Positions 35,865-45,644 of a stretch of 64,000 nt of DNA are shown here, piece after piece (the first letter of the stretch is position 1; every line of letters begins with the position of its first letter). Under the pieces are notes generated by a model, which did no database searches, was not told the DNA's origin, and saw nothing but the letters and a program-made list of their open reading frames with translations. Location: the NCBI RefSeq assembly GCF_020035535.1, contig NZ_CP083349.1:3789501-3853500 (forward strand). Direction: 5' to 3'. Position numbers and translations under genes: made by a program. Source of the DNA: Ensifer adhaerens. GTDB lineage: Bacteria; Pseudomonadota; Alphaproteobacteria; Rhizobiales; Rhizobiaceae.

Positions 35865-38800
35865 CGCCGTCCTCCTCTTCGCTGTCGGCTGTCGACCATT
35901 CGGCCACGCGTGCCAAATGGTCATATTCGCCGCCGTAATCGCGCTCTTTCTGAACAATCACGCGTGATGCAAAGCCATGCCTGCCCGAAAGCAGCGCACT
36001 CAGGAGCTTTCTGAGCTCGGTAAGGGATTCGTCGGCGAGTAGGTCGGCGGATTTGGTTTCCTTGGCTTTGCTGCCCTCGTTATTGACCGTCTCGTGCTTG
36101 AAACGCGATCCGGGCTTGAGCCGGACATAGAGCAGAGATTGCGGATGACTGGGGGGCACATCCTTGAAGGCACCGGCCTTGAGAGCGGCCGCTTCGAGGG
36201 CGAGCTGCGGGTCGAGCAGCACACGCGCCTCCTTGACCGATGGGCTGGAGCCGGTCTTGTAGTCGATGATCTCGACGCTGCCGTCGGTCAGCGTATCGAG
36301 CCGGTCGGCAATGCCGGTCAGCCGCATGTCGGCGACGCCAAGCTCCATCGATGCGGCCACCTCGGTGCGCGAACGACGCAGGAAGCGGGCGCGGTCCCGT
36401 TCCCATTTGATGAAGGCCAAGCCGACGGCGGCAAAGCGCGGCCGCCAGATCGTATCGATATGCGTTGGCAGTCGTGCCTCGTCGAAAGCCTCGTTCAGCA
36501 GCCGCTGCATCGCTTCCTCGGCTGCACGGGACTGGAGGTCGAAACCGCCGCGGACGAAACGCTCGACGATCTGGTGATAGAGTGTGCCGCGCTCGGCAGG
36601 ACCCGGGTCACTGTTGAACGGCAGCAACGGGTGCAGGCGAAGGATCCGTCGGGCGTAGATCGCGTAGGGGTCGCGCCTCAGCCGTGAAACTTCGCTGAAG
36701 GAGTATTTGCGAGGCTGTAGGTCCGCCGGCGGCTTGGGGGCAGGGCGCTCGGCCAGTGGCTGCCTTCCTCCGTCGTCCAGCATGCGGGCCCAGGCCAGAT
36801 AGTCCGAACCATTGGCCCTCAAGGCTGCCGTCAGCCGTTCGCCGCCGAGTGCCAGCAAGCGCTGCAGCCAGCGCGAGGCGACGGTGGGTGCTGCGCCCTG
36901 GCGCATGGAGCGGGTGAAGATCAGCCGTCTTGTGCCGCAGGCCATCTGGAAGTCGTGCGCGAGCTGGCCGATTCGCCGCTCGGGCGGCTCGAGACCGATG
37001 CCCGTCTTCATCGTGCGCGACAGGAACGGGTCGTTGGCGGTCTGGCCCGGCCAATTGCCCTCGTTCATGGCGCCGAGCACCACCAGATCCATGCTCTGCA
37101 AGCGGGACTCCAGCGCACCAAAGATGAAGACCCGCGGATGGCGCATGGAACGCGGCTTGACCGCAGCACCTGCCGCAAGCGCCTCCATGACGTCGCACCA
37201 TTGCGGCCCGTCCGCAGTCATCTGGCCATCGGTTTCGATGATGCCGCGAAGCAGGGTCGCGAGCGTATCCGCCGCCTCGCCGGACCAGAGCCCGCCGAGA
37301 TCACCGCGCTCGTCGGCTGACGCTGCTTCCAGCGCCTGGCCACTGCGCGTCGCCCAGTCGGCGAAAGTGAACTCCTCCGAAAATACACGGCTGCCGTCCT
37401 TGCTGCGCGTGAGCGCGGAAGCCAGCGGTGCGACGGCAAGGCCGATCTTCACCGCCAGATCGCGCGCTGCCTGAAGCTCCTCGGTGCCGATCCCGGCCCG
37501 CCACTCCGGTGGGTGGCGATCGGTCTTGTGCCCTGCAATGGCCGCCTCGAGCAGCGGTTCAAGGGCGAGAATGTCGACGGTCGTGGTGCTGCCGCGCAGT
37601 GCCATGCGTTCGAGCGCGTCGGCGCCCTGTCGCATCGCCTCACGCGAAAGCCCGAAACGCGCCAGCGGGTGTTTGAGCAGCGCAACGAAGGGCACGGGAT
37701 CGCCGGGCCGCAGGCTTGCCTCCAGGAGAAGGCGCATAAAGCTGCCCTGTGGCGTCGAGGATAAAGGGGTGCCGGCGGAATCGTCCGCCTCGATGCCGAA
37801 GCGGGCGAGCTCGGCGCCAACCCGTCGCGCGAGATTCCGATCCGGCGTAATCAGCGCCGCCTGGCTCTCGTCGCTGCCTTCGAGTGCCAGCCGCAGCGCA
37901 ACGGCAATTGCCGCCGCCTCCTCGCGTTCGTTGGCGGTTTCGATCAGGGCCGCATCCCTGAAGGCGGCGCGCAGTGAATCGGGATCGAGTTCGCTGCGCA
38001 TTTCGGTCCAGGCATTGGTAGCTTTGGCCGGCAGAAGTGCGTGAGAAAGGATCTCGGCGCGGAAATCGAGGTCGGCCTTAGCATCGGACAAGGCGGTCAC
38101 GTCGGGACGGAGCACGGCCATGCGTTTCAGCAGCCGGTAGAAACCGTATTGCGGGTGGCTGCGGCTTGCCGGGTCCGGCCTGCCGTCGAGTGCTGCGTCG
38201 GCGACGATCATGTCCCATTCGGCATCGCTCATCGTCTGGTCGAGACCGGGCAGCACGATCGTGCCGTTCGGTAGCTTCTGCACGGCGGCGATCAGCGCGG
38301 CGGTGGCCGGAATGGAGCCGGTCGAGCCGGCAATGATGATCGGGCCCTCGATCTTGCCGCTGGCAATGCGCTGCGTCTCGGCCTGCAGGATGGCGTTGCG
38401 GTGACGTGCAGGCGAGGATTGCTTGAGTTCCTCCAGCCGCTCCGGCCAGTAGCTGCGGGCAATCTTCAGGAATTCGAGCGTCAGCTGCCACCAGAGCGCA
38501 TGCTCGCCGGCATCGAGCCGGTCGAGCTCGTCCCAGTCCAGCTCTTCCGTCTCCATCGCATCGATGAGATCGGCAAGATTGCGCGCGAGCCAGACCGCAT
38601 CGGCCGGGCTCGCCGGCGCAATCAGCGGGCTTTCCGCATGGATGTCGAGCACCACCTTCGGCAGGCGGTTGCGCCAGGCGAGGATAAGCCGGCCAAGCTC
38701 GATCAGGCGGGCGGTGCCGGGCAGGGGCGGGGCCAGATCGAGGATCGCCGGGACCTCGGCATCGAAGAAGCCGCTGTCGTCGTCGGTCTCGCCGAGCGCC

Positions 38801-39042
38801 TTGATGGTGGGCAGAATGGTGGAACGGCCGCCGAGCAGATCGACGAATTCGGATCTGAGCACACGGGCCGAGCGCCGCGTCGGCACGAAGATCGTAACGC
38901 CCGCGAGCGGCAGGGGATCGGCCGCGTCGTAGCGGAAGTCCGGGGTCAGGCTACCGTCGCAGAGCTTTTCGGCGAGCGTCTTCAGGAAGGGGAGGCCAGG
39001 CGGGATGGTGAAGACGTTGGACCGGCGGCCGCTCACGCTCAT
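35854..39042 (-). CDS. addB: Double-strand break repair protein AddB
   Basis: A 1062-residue partner of AddA, of the alphaproteobacterial AddB type. The N-terminal inactivated helicase part shows VFTIPPGLPFLKTLAEKL and TIFVPTRRSARVLRSEF. The middle has LGAMNEGNWPGQTANDPFLSR, and the C-terminal nuclease has VEIIDYKTGSSPSVKEA with the catalytic D and K. It starts inside the end of the murU-like gene (4-base overlap), so five genes from divL to addA appear cotranscribed. Confidence 0.93.
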   Translation of the reverse strand: MSVSGRRSNVFTIPPGLPFLKTLAEKLCDGSLTPDFRYDAADPLPLAGVTIFVPTRRSARVLRSEFVDLLGGRSTILPTIKALGETDDDSGFFDAEVPAILDLAPPLPGTARLIELGRLILAWRNRLPKVVLDIHAESPLIAPASPADAVWLARNLADLIDAMETEELDWDELDRLDAGEHALWWQLTLEFLKIARSYWPERLEELKQSSPARHRNAILQAETQRIASGKIEGPIIIAGSTGSIPATAALIAAVQKLPNGTIVLPGLDQTMSDAEWDMIVADAALDGRPDPASRSHPQYGFYRLLKRMAVLRPDVTALSDAKADLDFRAEILSHALLPAKATNAWTEMRSELDPDSLRAAFRDAALIETANEREEAAAIAVALRLALEGSDESQAALITPDRNLARRVGAELARFGIEADDSAGTPLSSTPQGSFMRLLLEASLRPGDPVPFVALLKHPLARFGLSREAMRQGADALERMALRGSTTTVDILALEPLLEAAIAGHKTDRHPPEWRAGIGTEELQAARDLAVKIGLAVAPLASALTRSKDGSRVFSEEFTFADWATRSGQALEAASADERGDLGGLWSGEAADTLATLLRGIIETDGQMTADGPQWCDVMEALAAGAAVKPRSMRHPRVFIFGALESRLQSMDLVVLGAMNEGNWPGQTANDPFLSRTMKTGIGLEPPERRIGQLAHDFQMACGTRRLIFTRSMRQGAAPTVASRWLQRLLALGGERLTAALRANGSDYLAWARMLDDGGRQPLAERPAPKPPADLQPRKYSFSEVSRLRRDPYAIYARRILRLHPLLPFNSDPGPAERGTLYHQIVERFVRGGFDLQSRAAEEAMQRLLNEAFDEARLPTHIDTIWRPRFAAVGLAFIKWERDRARFLRRSRTEVAASMELGVADMRLTGIADRLDTLTDGSVEIIDYKTGSSPSVKEARVLLDPQLALEAAALKAGAFKDVPPSHPQSLLYVRLKPGSRFKHETVNNEGSKAKETKSADLLADESLTELRKLLSALLSGRHGFASRVIVQKERDYGGEYDHLARVAEWSTADSEEEDGDEG

Positions 39043-39770
39043 CCTCCCGGCTGATGGCGGCGGATTGCCGCCTCCGCTTCGCCGATCGCTTCGGGTGTGC
39101 CGACCGTCATCCAGTGGCCGTCGAGCAGGAGGCCGTGCAGGCGTCCCTTCTCGGCCGCGCGGTCGAAGTAGATGTTGAGGTTGAAGGCGTCACCGGGCGC
39201 GTCCGCAAAGAGCCGGGAGTGAAGCGCGATCGCGCCAGCATAGACCACCGGGTTCGGCAGGCCTTCGGTGTACCGCGCCAGCCTGCCATCGTCGCCGAGC
39301 GAAAAGTCCTTCTTTCCATTGTGCCCGGTCGTGTCCTCGTCGCGCACGCAGAGAAGCAGCATGTCCATGCGATCGGCGTCGAAAGCTGCAGCAAGCCGCG
39401 TCAGATTGCTCGGCACACCCGAGGGCTCGCCGACCCAGAAGAGGTCGGCATTCATCACCAGAACGGGACCTTCCGGCAAAAGTTTCAAGCCCTTGGCCAG
39501 GCCGCCGCCGGAGTTCATCAGCGCCTCGCGCTCGTCCGAGATCAGGATCTCCGGCGCGCTCCGCCGGCTGAGGTGCCCTTCCACCTGATCGGCAAAATGG
39601 TGCACGTTGACCGCGGCCCTGGTGACGCCGGCCTCTACCAGCAGGTCCAGCACATAGTCGATCATCGGTTTGCCGGCGATTTCCACGAGCGGCTTCGGCA
39701 TGGTGTTGGTGATCGGGCGGAGCCGGGTGCCGAGGCCCGCGGCGAGCACCATCGCATTGCTGATCGACAT
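39039..39770 (-). CDS. Sugar-1-phosphate nucleotidyltransferase, MurU-like
   Basis: A 243-residue nucleotidyltransferase with the NTP motif AAGLGTRLRPITNTMPKPLVEI at residues 10-31 and MNADLFW in the metal site. It resembles MurU, N-acetylmuramate-1-phosphate uridylyltransferase of the peptidoglycan recycling shortcut. The preceding gene encodes an AmgK-like sugar kinase domain, which makes the MurU substrate, so the two likely act in sequence to give UDP-MurNAc. It overlaps addB by 4 bases. Confidence 0.8.
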   Translation of the reverse strand: MSISNAMVLAAGLGTRLRPITNTMPKPLVEIAGKPMIDYVLDLLVEAGVTRAAVNVHHFADQVEGHLSRRSAPEILISDEREALMNSGGGLAKGLKLLPEGPVLVMNADLFWVGEPSGVPSNLTRLAAAFDADRMDMLLLCVRDEDTTGHNGKKDFSLGDDGRLARYTEGLPNPVVYAGAIALHSRLFADAPGDAFNLNIYFDRAAEKGRLHGLLLDGHWMTVGTPEAIGEAEAAIRRHQPGG

Positions 39771-39780
39771 TGCTTCTCTG

Positions 39781-41295
39781 TCAGTTCGCTGATTCGGAAA
39801 CGAGGATTCCGGTCTTCATACACCAGTCGTGCAAGGGTTTCAGCGATTCATGTGAAAGCGCCGCCTGAAGATAGGCGAAAGTGCGCGGCATGTGTTTCAT
39901 GTAGCCGGGCTTGCCGTCGCGCTGCATCAGCCGCACCCAGATGCCGACGAGCTTGCAGTTGCGCTGTGCCGACATCAAGTGCCAGTCGCGCAGGAACGTC
40001 GCCTCGTCAAAGCTGCCGCTCGCGCGTCGCTCCGTGAGGTAGGTTTCCATCATCCGGTTTGCGAGCGAAGGTGCGATGCTGACGCGCGCATCCTGCACCA
40101 ACGACGCCACGTCATAGGCGATCGGACCAATCATTGCGTCCTGGAAATCGATGAGGCCGATCCGGTCCAGGCCCTGGCGTTCCCCACGCCAGATGATGTT
40201 CGGCGAATGGAAGTCGCGCAGCAGCAGGTTGGTCTCGGACGTCTGCAGCAGGTCGATCAGGCTGTCCCAGATTTCCGCATATTCGCGCTTTTCGTCGTCG
40301 CTTGCCGGCGCGCCGCGTCTCCACGGCAGATACCAGTCGGTCAATAGCCGGGTCTCGATCTTCATCGCCGTGCGGTCGAAATCCGGAATGCGGTGAATGA
40401 TCGCTTGGTCGACGCTGATCTCGGTTGGCACCTGCTCTGTATGCAACTGTGCCAGCAGCCGTGCACTTTCGACGTAGCGCTCATCGATCGGCTGTCCGTC
40501 CGCATCGAGAACGCCGTCCGAGCCCAGATCTTCGATCAAGAGGATGCCCTGGTCGAGATCGCGCGCATAGATTTCAGGCGCTGCAAAGCCGCGGGCAATC
40601 AGCAACTGGTCGATGGCGACGAAGGGAACGACGTCTTCGGCGATATGAGCGAGCTGCTGGTAGTATTTGCCGTCCTGCAGAATGGGTCCCGGCTTGTGTC
40701 GTGAAGAATCCATCAGAATCCGGCTAACGGAGCCGTCTGCCGGGTAAACGCGCTCATAGGCGCGGATCGAGGCGTCGCCGCTCAGGTGGCGGCGTCGCGC
40801 CCTTGGGTGATCGTTCCGGTCGAGGAAGTCTCGGATCGCGAGCGTGCGGGCAATGCGCTGCAGCTTTTCGTCCGGCCCCGCAATTTCGACGCGGCGCCCA
40901 GCGCCTTCATGGGTGATCGTCAGCGCGATGCGGCTGGCGGGAAGGGCGTCGTCAGCCCGTTCCGGCCATTCGACAAGGCAGATGCCTTGCGATAGCGCCT
41001 CGTCAAAACCGAGTTCGTCCAACTCGCTGGAATCGGCGAGCCGGTAGAGGTCGAAATGCGCGACGGGTATGCGCAGGTCGTAGCTTTGGACCAGCGTGAA
41101 GGTCGGGCTTGGCACTTCCAGCCCATCGTCATCGGCAATGGCTCGAAGGAAGGCGCGTGCCAGGGTCGACTTGCCGGCGCCGAGGTCACCCGAGAGCGCG
41201 ACGCAGTCGCCGGGCCTCAGGGCCAGCGCCAGATCTTCGCCGAGCTCGATTGTTGCCGCCTCATCCGCCAGGAAGCGCTCGATCGCGGGCATCAT
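39781..41295 (-). CDS. Fusion of TsaE (t6A tRNA modification ATPase) with an AmgK-like aminoglycoside phosphotransferase-fold kinase
   Basis: A 504-residue two-domain protein. Residues about 1-150 are TsaE: P-loop SGDLGAGKSTLARAF, PSPTFTLVQSYD and HFDLYRL. From about 155 an APH-fold kinase follows, with LIEDLGSDGVLD, the catalytic LLLRDFHSPNII and the metal motif IGLIDFQDAMIGP. The second half resembles AmgK, the anomeric MurNAc/GlcNAc kinase of cell-wall recycling, and the next gene is MurU-like. TsaE and AmgK are separate proteins in most bacteria. Its start overlaps the divL stop by 4 bases. Confidence 0.85.
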   Translation of the reverse strand: MMPAIERFLADEAATIELGEDLALALRPGDCVALSGDLGAGKSTLARAFLRAIADDDGLEVPSPTFTLVQSYDLRIPVAHFDLYRLADSSELDELGFDEALSQGICLVEWPERADDALPASRIALTITHEGAGRRVEIAGPDEKLQRIARTLAIRDFLDRNDHPRARRRHLSGDASIRAYERVYPADGSVSRILMDSSRHKPGPILQDGKYYQQLAHIAEDVVPFVAIDQLLIARGFAAPEIYARDLDQGILLIEDLGSDGVLDADGQPIDERYVESARLLAQLHTEQVPTEISVDQAIIHRIPDFDRTAMKIETRLLTDWYLPWRRGAPASDDEKREYAEIWDSLIDLLQTSETNLLLRDFHSPNIIWRGERQGLDRIGLIDFQDAMIGPIAYDVASLVQDARVSIAPSLANRMMETYLTERRASGSFDEATFLRDWHLMSAQRNCKLVGIWVRLMQRDGKPGYMKHMPRTFAYLQAALSHESLKPLHDWCMKTGILVSESAN

Positions 41296-43772
41296 TCAGC
41301 CGCGACGACAGTCGGCACGTCGGCCGAAGGAATGCGGCAGGTCACTTCGGTACCTTCGCCTTCCTTGCTGCGGATGGAGACGGTGCCATGATGCAGGCTG
41401 ACGAAGCTCTCGACGATCGAAAGTCCGAGACCTGCGCCGCCACGCTGGCCGTAGCTCTCGAAGCGATTGAAGACGGTGTCGAGCACGTCCTGCGGGATGC
41501 CTGGGCCGCGGTCCGAAACCGAGAAGATGAAGTCGCTGCCCTCGCGGCGGCACTTCAGGTCGATAGCGCTGCCATCGGGCGCGAAGTTGGCGGCATTGGT
41601 GAGCAGCTTGACGAAGATCTGCTTCAGCCGCTGCTGGTCGGCGATCATGCGGCCGAGATTGTCGGGGGCGGCAATCCTGAGGGTCACGCCGCTCTCCATC
41701 AGCCGATCGGCCATCTGATGGGCGATATCGTCCAGGAAATCGGTGAGGCTGATGTCTGACATGTCGAGCTGAACGATGCCGGCATCGACGGTCGCGAGAT
41801 CCAGGATGTCGTTGACGATGGTCAGCAGCAACGACGAAGAGGTCGCGATATGGTCGACATACTCCGCCTGCCGGTCGTTGAGATCGCCGAAGGCCGGGGT
41901 CTTCAACAGATCGGCGAAACCGATGATGTTGGTGAGCGGCGAACGCAGCTCATAGGAGACGTGATGCACGAAGTCGTTCTTCAGGGCATCCGCCTTGCGC
42001 AGCGCTTCGTTCTTTTCGGTGAGCGCGCGTTCGACCCGGACGCTGTCGGTGATGTTGACGAAGGTCAGCATCGTCTGCGCGTTCGGCAGCGGGATGACGG
42101 CGTAGTCGAGGATCAGCCCGGTTCGAAGCTCGAGGATGCCGCGGCTGGAGGGCCGTTCGTCATCGAAGCTCGTGATGATGTGGGTGAACCGCTTCCAGCC
42201 GTCCGGCTGGTCGTAGGAGATGAGGCAGGCTTGCTCGATCGCCCGGATATGGGTGCCGGGCTTGGCTTCCGCCTCGCTGATGCCCCAGATCGCTCGGAAC
42301 GCGGGGTTCGACAGGCGAATGCGACCGTCGGGACCGAACACTGCCACACCTTCGGCCAAATGGTCGATGGTCTCGCCCTGGACCTGGACAAGCGTGTTGT
42401 AGCGCGTTTCGAGGTCGACCTTCTCGGTCAGGTTCTCGAATACCCAGGTGACGCCGCCCTGCGGGCGGGCGGTGGCAAAGACGCGCAGTGTCTGGCCGTT
42501 CGGCAGGTGCCAAAGGTCGCTCTGCGTATCGAGCGCCTGATAGACGGAAAGCGCGTTTGCCTTCCATTGTTTCCAATTGAGCTGTTCCGGCAATTGGCCG
42601 CCAGCGCGCAGCCGGTCGAGTACTTCGCCGTTGTCGGGCTTGCGTTCCAGGAAGCCGATATCGAGGTTCCACAGGCGCTGGAAGGCCTGGTTGTAGAACT
42701 GCAGGCGTTGACTGCCGTCGAAGATCGCGACGGGGGTCGCGAGATGATCGAGCGTTTCGGCGTGGCTCTTGAGCGTGCGGTTGAGTTCCTCGCGCACGGC
42801 TTCGATGCCGGAAATATCGACGGCAACGCCGGCCGAGCCGGCAGGACTGCGGGCGTCGACGACGTCGAAGAAGGTGCGGTTGCCCCGAACGACGGTCGAG
42901 ACTTTGTCGCGGAACGGCGTGTCGAAGGTCGAGACTGCGCGGATTTTTTCGCGCGCAACGGTCGCGAGCAGTTCGCGCCCTTCGTTGACGGCGGTCGCAA
43001 CATCAGGTGCCTCGACGGCGTCGGCATAGGCTTCGTTGACCCAGGTGAGCGAGCCATCCGTACCGCGTTGCCAGACCGGCAGGTCGATAGCGTCAAGAAG
43101 CGTACGGAAGGAGACCAGCGCGGTATTGAGCCGATCGTGCTCAAGTTTCAGCTCCGCGAGCTCTGCGCGCATGTTGTTGAGGGCGATGAAACGCACGAAA
43201 GCGCGCCCGCCCGAAACCCGCCCCTGGGCCTCCAGCACTTCATTGCGCTGCGTTTCGAGCACCAGGTCGAAGCTGCGTGCCTGTGTGCGTAGCGCCTCGA
43301 TCGCGTTTTCCAGTTCGCCGGCGGACTGCGCCTTGATCCAGCGTCCGAAGGCCAGGAACTCGCGGTCGTCTGCCGGAGCGCCGGTTTCAGCCGGCAACTG
43401 GCCGAGCAGTTCGGCGCGTTCAAGAAGCCCGTCCCAGACAACGATCCGGCGGTTCTTGTCGGCCACGAGCGCCTGGTAGCGCGAGAGGCGCTGGTTGGCG
43501 TCCGACAGGTCGGAGCGCAATTCACGGTTTTCGGCTTCGATGTTGCCGCGCTGGCGGATCAACCAGATCGCCGAGATCATGGCTGCAGAAACGACGCCGA
43601 TGAGTACGGAGAAGGTGACGACCTCCGACGAGCCGAAGATGTTGGCTTTTTGCGGTGCGACCTGGGCGAGCGCATCCGTTGCTGCAAAGAGAGCGGTGCC
43701 GGCCAGCAGGTGGCGCAGGAACTTCGGGGCCTTGCGGCGGGTGCCCGGAATAGCTGTTTGGTCTCTGTTCAT
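41292..43772 (-). CDS. divL: DivL-type PAS histidine kinase homologue with tyrosine at the phosphoacceptor position
   Basis: An 826-residue membrane-anchored kinase-like protein. A transmembrane segment lies at about residues 52-71 and a coiled coil at 80-110. Two or three PAS-like regions follow (about 222-320, 340-450 and 462-575), then HisKA and HATPase domains. The H-box reads FVHHVSYELRSPL, with Tyr607 in place of the usual phosphoacceptor histidine, the defining oddity of Caulobacter DivL. The ATPase boxes are intact (NAANFAPDG, SDRGPGIP, GGAGLGLSIV). DivL acts in the DivK-CckA-CtrA cell-cycle pathway. It overlaps the tsaE fusion by 4 bases. Confidence 0.88.
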   Translation of the reverse strand: MNRDQTAIPGTRRKAPKFLRHLLAGTALFAATDALAQVAPQKANIFGSSEVVTFSVLIGVVSAAMISAIWLIRQRGNIEAENRELRSDLSDANQRLSRYQALVADKNRRIVVWDGLLERAELLGQLPAETGAPADDREFLAFGRWIKAQSAGELENAIEALRTQARSFDLVLETQRNEVLEAQGRVSGGRAFVRFIALNNMRAELAELKLEHDRLNTALVSFRTLLDAIDLPVWQRGTDGSLTWVNEAYADAVEAPDVATAVNEGRELLATVAREKIRAVSTFDTPFRDKVSTVVRGNRTFFDVVDARSPAGSAGVAVDISGIEAVREELNRTLKSHAETLDHLATPVAIFDGSQRLQFYNQAFQRLWNLDIGFLERKPDNGEVLDRLRAGGQLPEQLNWKQWKANALSVYQALDTQSDLWHLPNGQTLRVFATARPQGGVTWVFENLTEKVDLETRYNTLVQVQGETIDHLAEGVAVFGPDGRIRLSNPAFRAIWGISEAEAKPGTHIRAIEQACLISYDQPDGWKRFTHIITSFDDERPSSRGILELRTGLILDYAVIPLPNAQTMLTFVNITDSVRVERALTEKNEALRKADALKNDFVHHVSYELRSPLTNIIGFADLLKTPAFGDLNDRQAEYVDHIATSSSLLLTIVNDILDLATVDAGIVQLDMSDISLTDFLDDIAHQMADRLMESGVTLRIAAPDNLGRMIADQQRLKQIFVKLLTNAANFAPDGSAIDLKCRREGSDFIFSVSDRGPGIPQDVLDTVFNRFESYGQRGGAGLGLSIVESFVSLHHGTVSIRSKEGEGTEVTCRIPSADVPTVVAAE

Positions 43773-44078
43773 GGCGCTGCCATCCCCGTCTGTCCAAAGG
43801 GTGCTGCTGGCCTTGTTGCGCCTTGCACAGTTCCCCCGAGGCCCTGGTCAAGGGTCCGCGTCAGTTCCGCTTGCATCCCCGGTCTGTCTCCGTCTGTTTG
43901 CCGCTTATTCGACAAGACATCCCATCCGCGATGCCCAAGGTCCGCACCGGCATCACGAATCAATGGGTTAGAGCATACTTCCTAGTCGAATCGTCGGGAA
44001 GGGAGAGGCCCAAAAAAGCGGCCGCGCTCTCTTGTCAAGAACGCGCCCACAAGATGTTGTGGATTGCCCGGGTAACGA
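43773..44078. other. Non-coding gap between ahcY and divL
   Basis: A 306-base stretch with no supportable gene. Next to the ahcY end it has a small inverted repeat CCACAA-GATG-TTGTGG (44047-44062) without a T tract. The remainder should contain the divL promoter on the leftward strand; I see no convincing -35/-10 pair. Confidence 0.5.
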
Positions 44079-45479
44079 TTAGTACCGGTAGTGCTCAGCC
44101 TTGAACGGGCCCTGCGTCTTCACGCCGATGTAGTCGGCCTGTTCTTCGGAAAGCTCGGTGAGTTTGGCGCCGAGCTTCTTCAGGTGCAGGCGAGCGACCT
44201 TTTCGTCGAGCGCCTTCGGCAGGACGTAGACTTCGTTCTTGTAGCTCGCGCCCTTGGTGAAGAGTTCGATCTGCGCCAGGACCTGGTTGGAGAACGAGGC
44301 CGACATGACGAAGGACGGGTGGCCGGTAGCGTTGCCGAGGTTCAGCAGGCGGCCTTCCGAGAGCAGGATCATGCGGTTGCCCTTCGGGAACTCGATCATG
44401 TCGACCTGCGGCTTGATGTTCGTCCATTTCAGGTTGCGCAGTGCCGAGACCTGGATCTCGTTGTCGAAGTGGCCGATGTTGCCGACGATCGCCATGTCCT
44501 TCATCTCGCGCATGTGGTCCATGCGGATGACGTCCTTGTTGCCGGTCGTCGTGATGAAGATGTCTGCGCTGGAGACGACGTCTTCGAGCTGAACGACTTC
44601 ATAGCCGTCCATGGCAGCCTGCAGTGCGCAGATCGGGTCGACTTCGGTGACCTTGATGCGCGCGCCTGCGCCGGCGAGCGATGCTGCCGAACCCTTGCCG
44701 ACGTCGCCGTAACCGCAGACGACGGCGACCTTGCCGGCCATCATCACGTCGGTGCCGCGGCGGATGCCGTCGACCAGCGATTCCTTGCAGCCGTACTTGT
44801 TGTCGAACTTCGACTTGGTGACCGAGTCGTTGACGTTGATCGCCGGGAACGGCAGCAGGCCCTTTGCCTGGAGCTGGTACAGACGGTTGACACCGGTGGT
44901 GGTTTCTTCGGTAACGCCCTTGATGGCGTCGCGCTGCTTGGTGAACCAGCCCGGCGAAGCCTGAAGGCGCTTCTTGATCTGCGCGACGAGGATCTCTTCT
45001 TCCTCGGAGCTCGGATTCGAGAGAACGTCTTCACCGGCTTCGGCGCGGGCGCCGAGCAGGATGTACATGGTGGCGTCGCCGCCGTCGTCGAGGATCATAT
45101 TCGAGACGCCGCCGTCGGCCCACTGGAAGATCTTGTCCGTGTAGGTCCAATATTCTTCGAGCGTCTCACCCTTCACGGCGAAAACGGGGACGCCACTCGC
45201 GGCGATCGCGGCAGCGGCATGGTCCTGGGTCGAGAAGATGTTGCACGAGGCCCAGCGCACGTCGGCGCCGAGAGCGACCAGCGTCTCGATCAGAACGGCG
45301 GTCTGGATGGTCATGTGCAGCGAGCCGGTGATGCGCGCGCCCTTTAGCGGCTTGGAAGCGCCGAACTCTTCGCGGCAGGCCATCAGGCCCGGCATTTCCG
45401 TTTCGGCGATCGCAATTTCCTTGCGCCCGAAATCGGCGAGACCGATGTCGGCGACGATATAGTCCTGAGTGGTGGTCAT
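44079..45479 (-). CDS. ahcY: Adenosylhomocysteinase (S-adenosylhomocysteine hydrolase)
   Basis: A 466-residue NAD-dependent enzyme that splits S-adenosylhomocysteine to homocysteine and adenosine, recycling the by-product of methylation. Motifs are [39 protein letters not shown], the NAD loop [15 protein letters not shown], and the C-terminal KAEHYRY. I used the ATG at 45479, 11 codons inside the longest frame. It is preceded by a perfect 16-base inverted repeat that may be its operator. Confidence 0.97.
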   Translation of the reverse strand: MTTTQDYIVADIGLADFGRKEIAIAETEMPGLMACREEFGASKPLKGARITGSLHMTIQTAVLIETLVALGADVRWASCNIFSTQDHAAAAIAASGVPVFAVKGETLEEYWTYTDKIFQWADGGVSNMILDDGGDATMYILLGARAEAGEDVLSNPSSEEEEILVAQIKKRLQASPGWFTKQRDAIKGVTEETTTGVNRLYQLQAKGLLPFPAINVNDSVTKSKFDNKYGCKESLVDGIRRGTDVMMAGKVAVVCGYGDVGKGSAASLAGAGARIKVTEVDPICALQAAMDGYEVVQLEDVVSSADIFITTTGNKDVIRMDHMREMKDMAIVGNIGHFDNEIQVSALRNLKWTNIKPQVDMIEFPKGNRMILLSEGRLLNLGNATGHPSFVMSASFSNQVLAQIELFTKGASYKNEVYVLPKALDEKVARLHLKKLGAKLTELSEEQADYIGVKTQGPFKAEHYRY

Positions 45480-45612
45480 GGAATTCTCCGGGCTGATCTC
45501 TTCAAGCCGCATGGCTTCAACCGAACTGCGGCGCGATTATGCCTCCCGCGCTTACCGACACGGTGAGAGTGCGACCGATCTATCAGGAATCAGGGGAGAG
45601 GGCAATATCGAC

Positions 45613-45628
45613 ATAAAGAAGTCTTTAT
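45613..45628. promoter_or_regulatory. Inverted repeat upstream of ahcY, candidate operator
   Basis: ATAAAGAAGTCTTTAT is a perfect 7-2-7 inverted repeat 134 bases before ahcY. The element TCTTTATA occurs twice in tandem at 45622-45637. Read on the ahcY strand it is an AT-rich ATAAAGA cluster. A SAH- or SAM-responsive ArsR-type repressor is a reasonable candidate, by analogy. Confidence 0.55.
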
Positions 45629-45644
45629 ATCTTTATATTGTCCG

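Noticed and set aside
39845..39860. GATTCATGTGAAAG within the tsaE fusion gene as a parS-like site
   Set aside because: About 11 of 16 positions match and the site is not palindromic beyond the core.
41850..43292. A 480-codon plus-strand open frame
   Set aside because: It is antisense to divL and shows no domain.
44091..45347. A 418-codon plus-strand open frame
   Set aside because: It is antisense to ahcY and compositionally a shadow frame.
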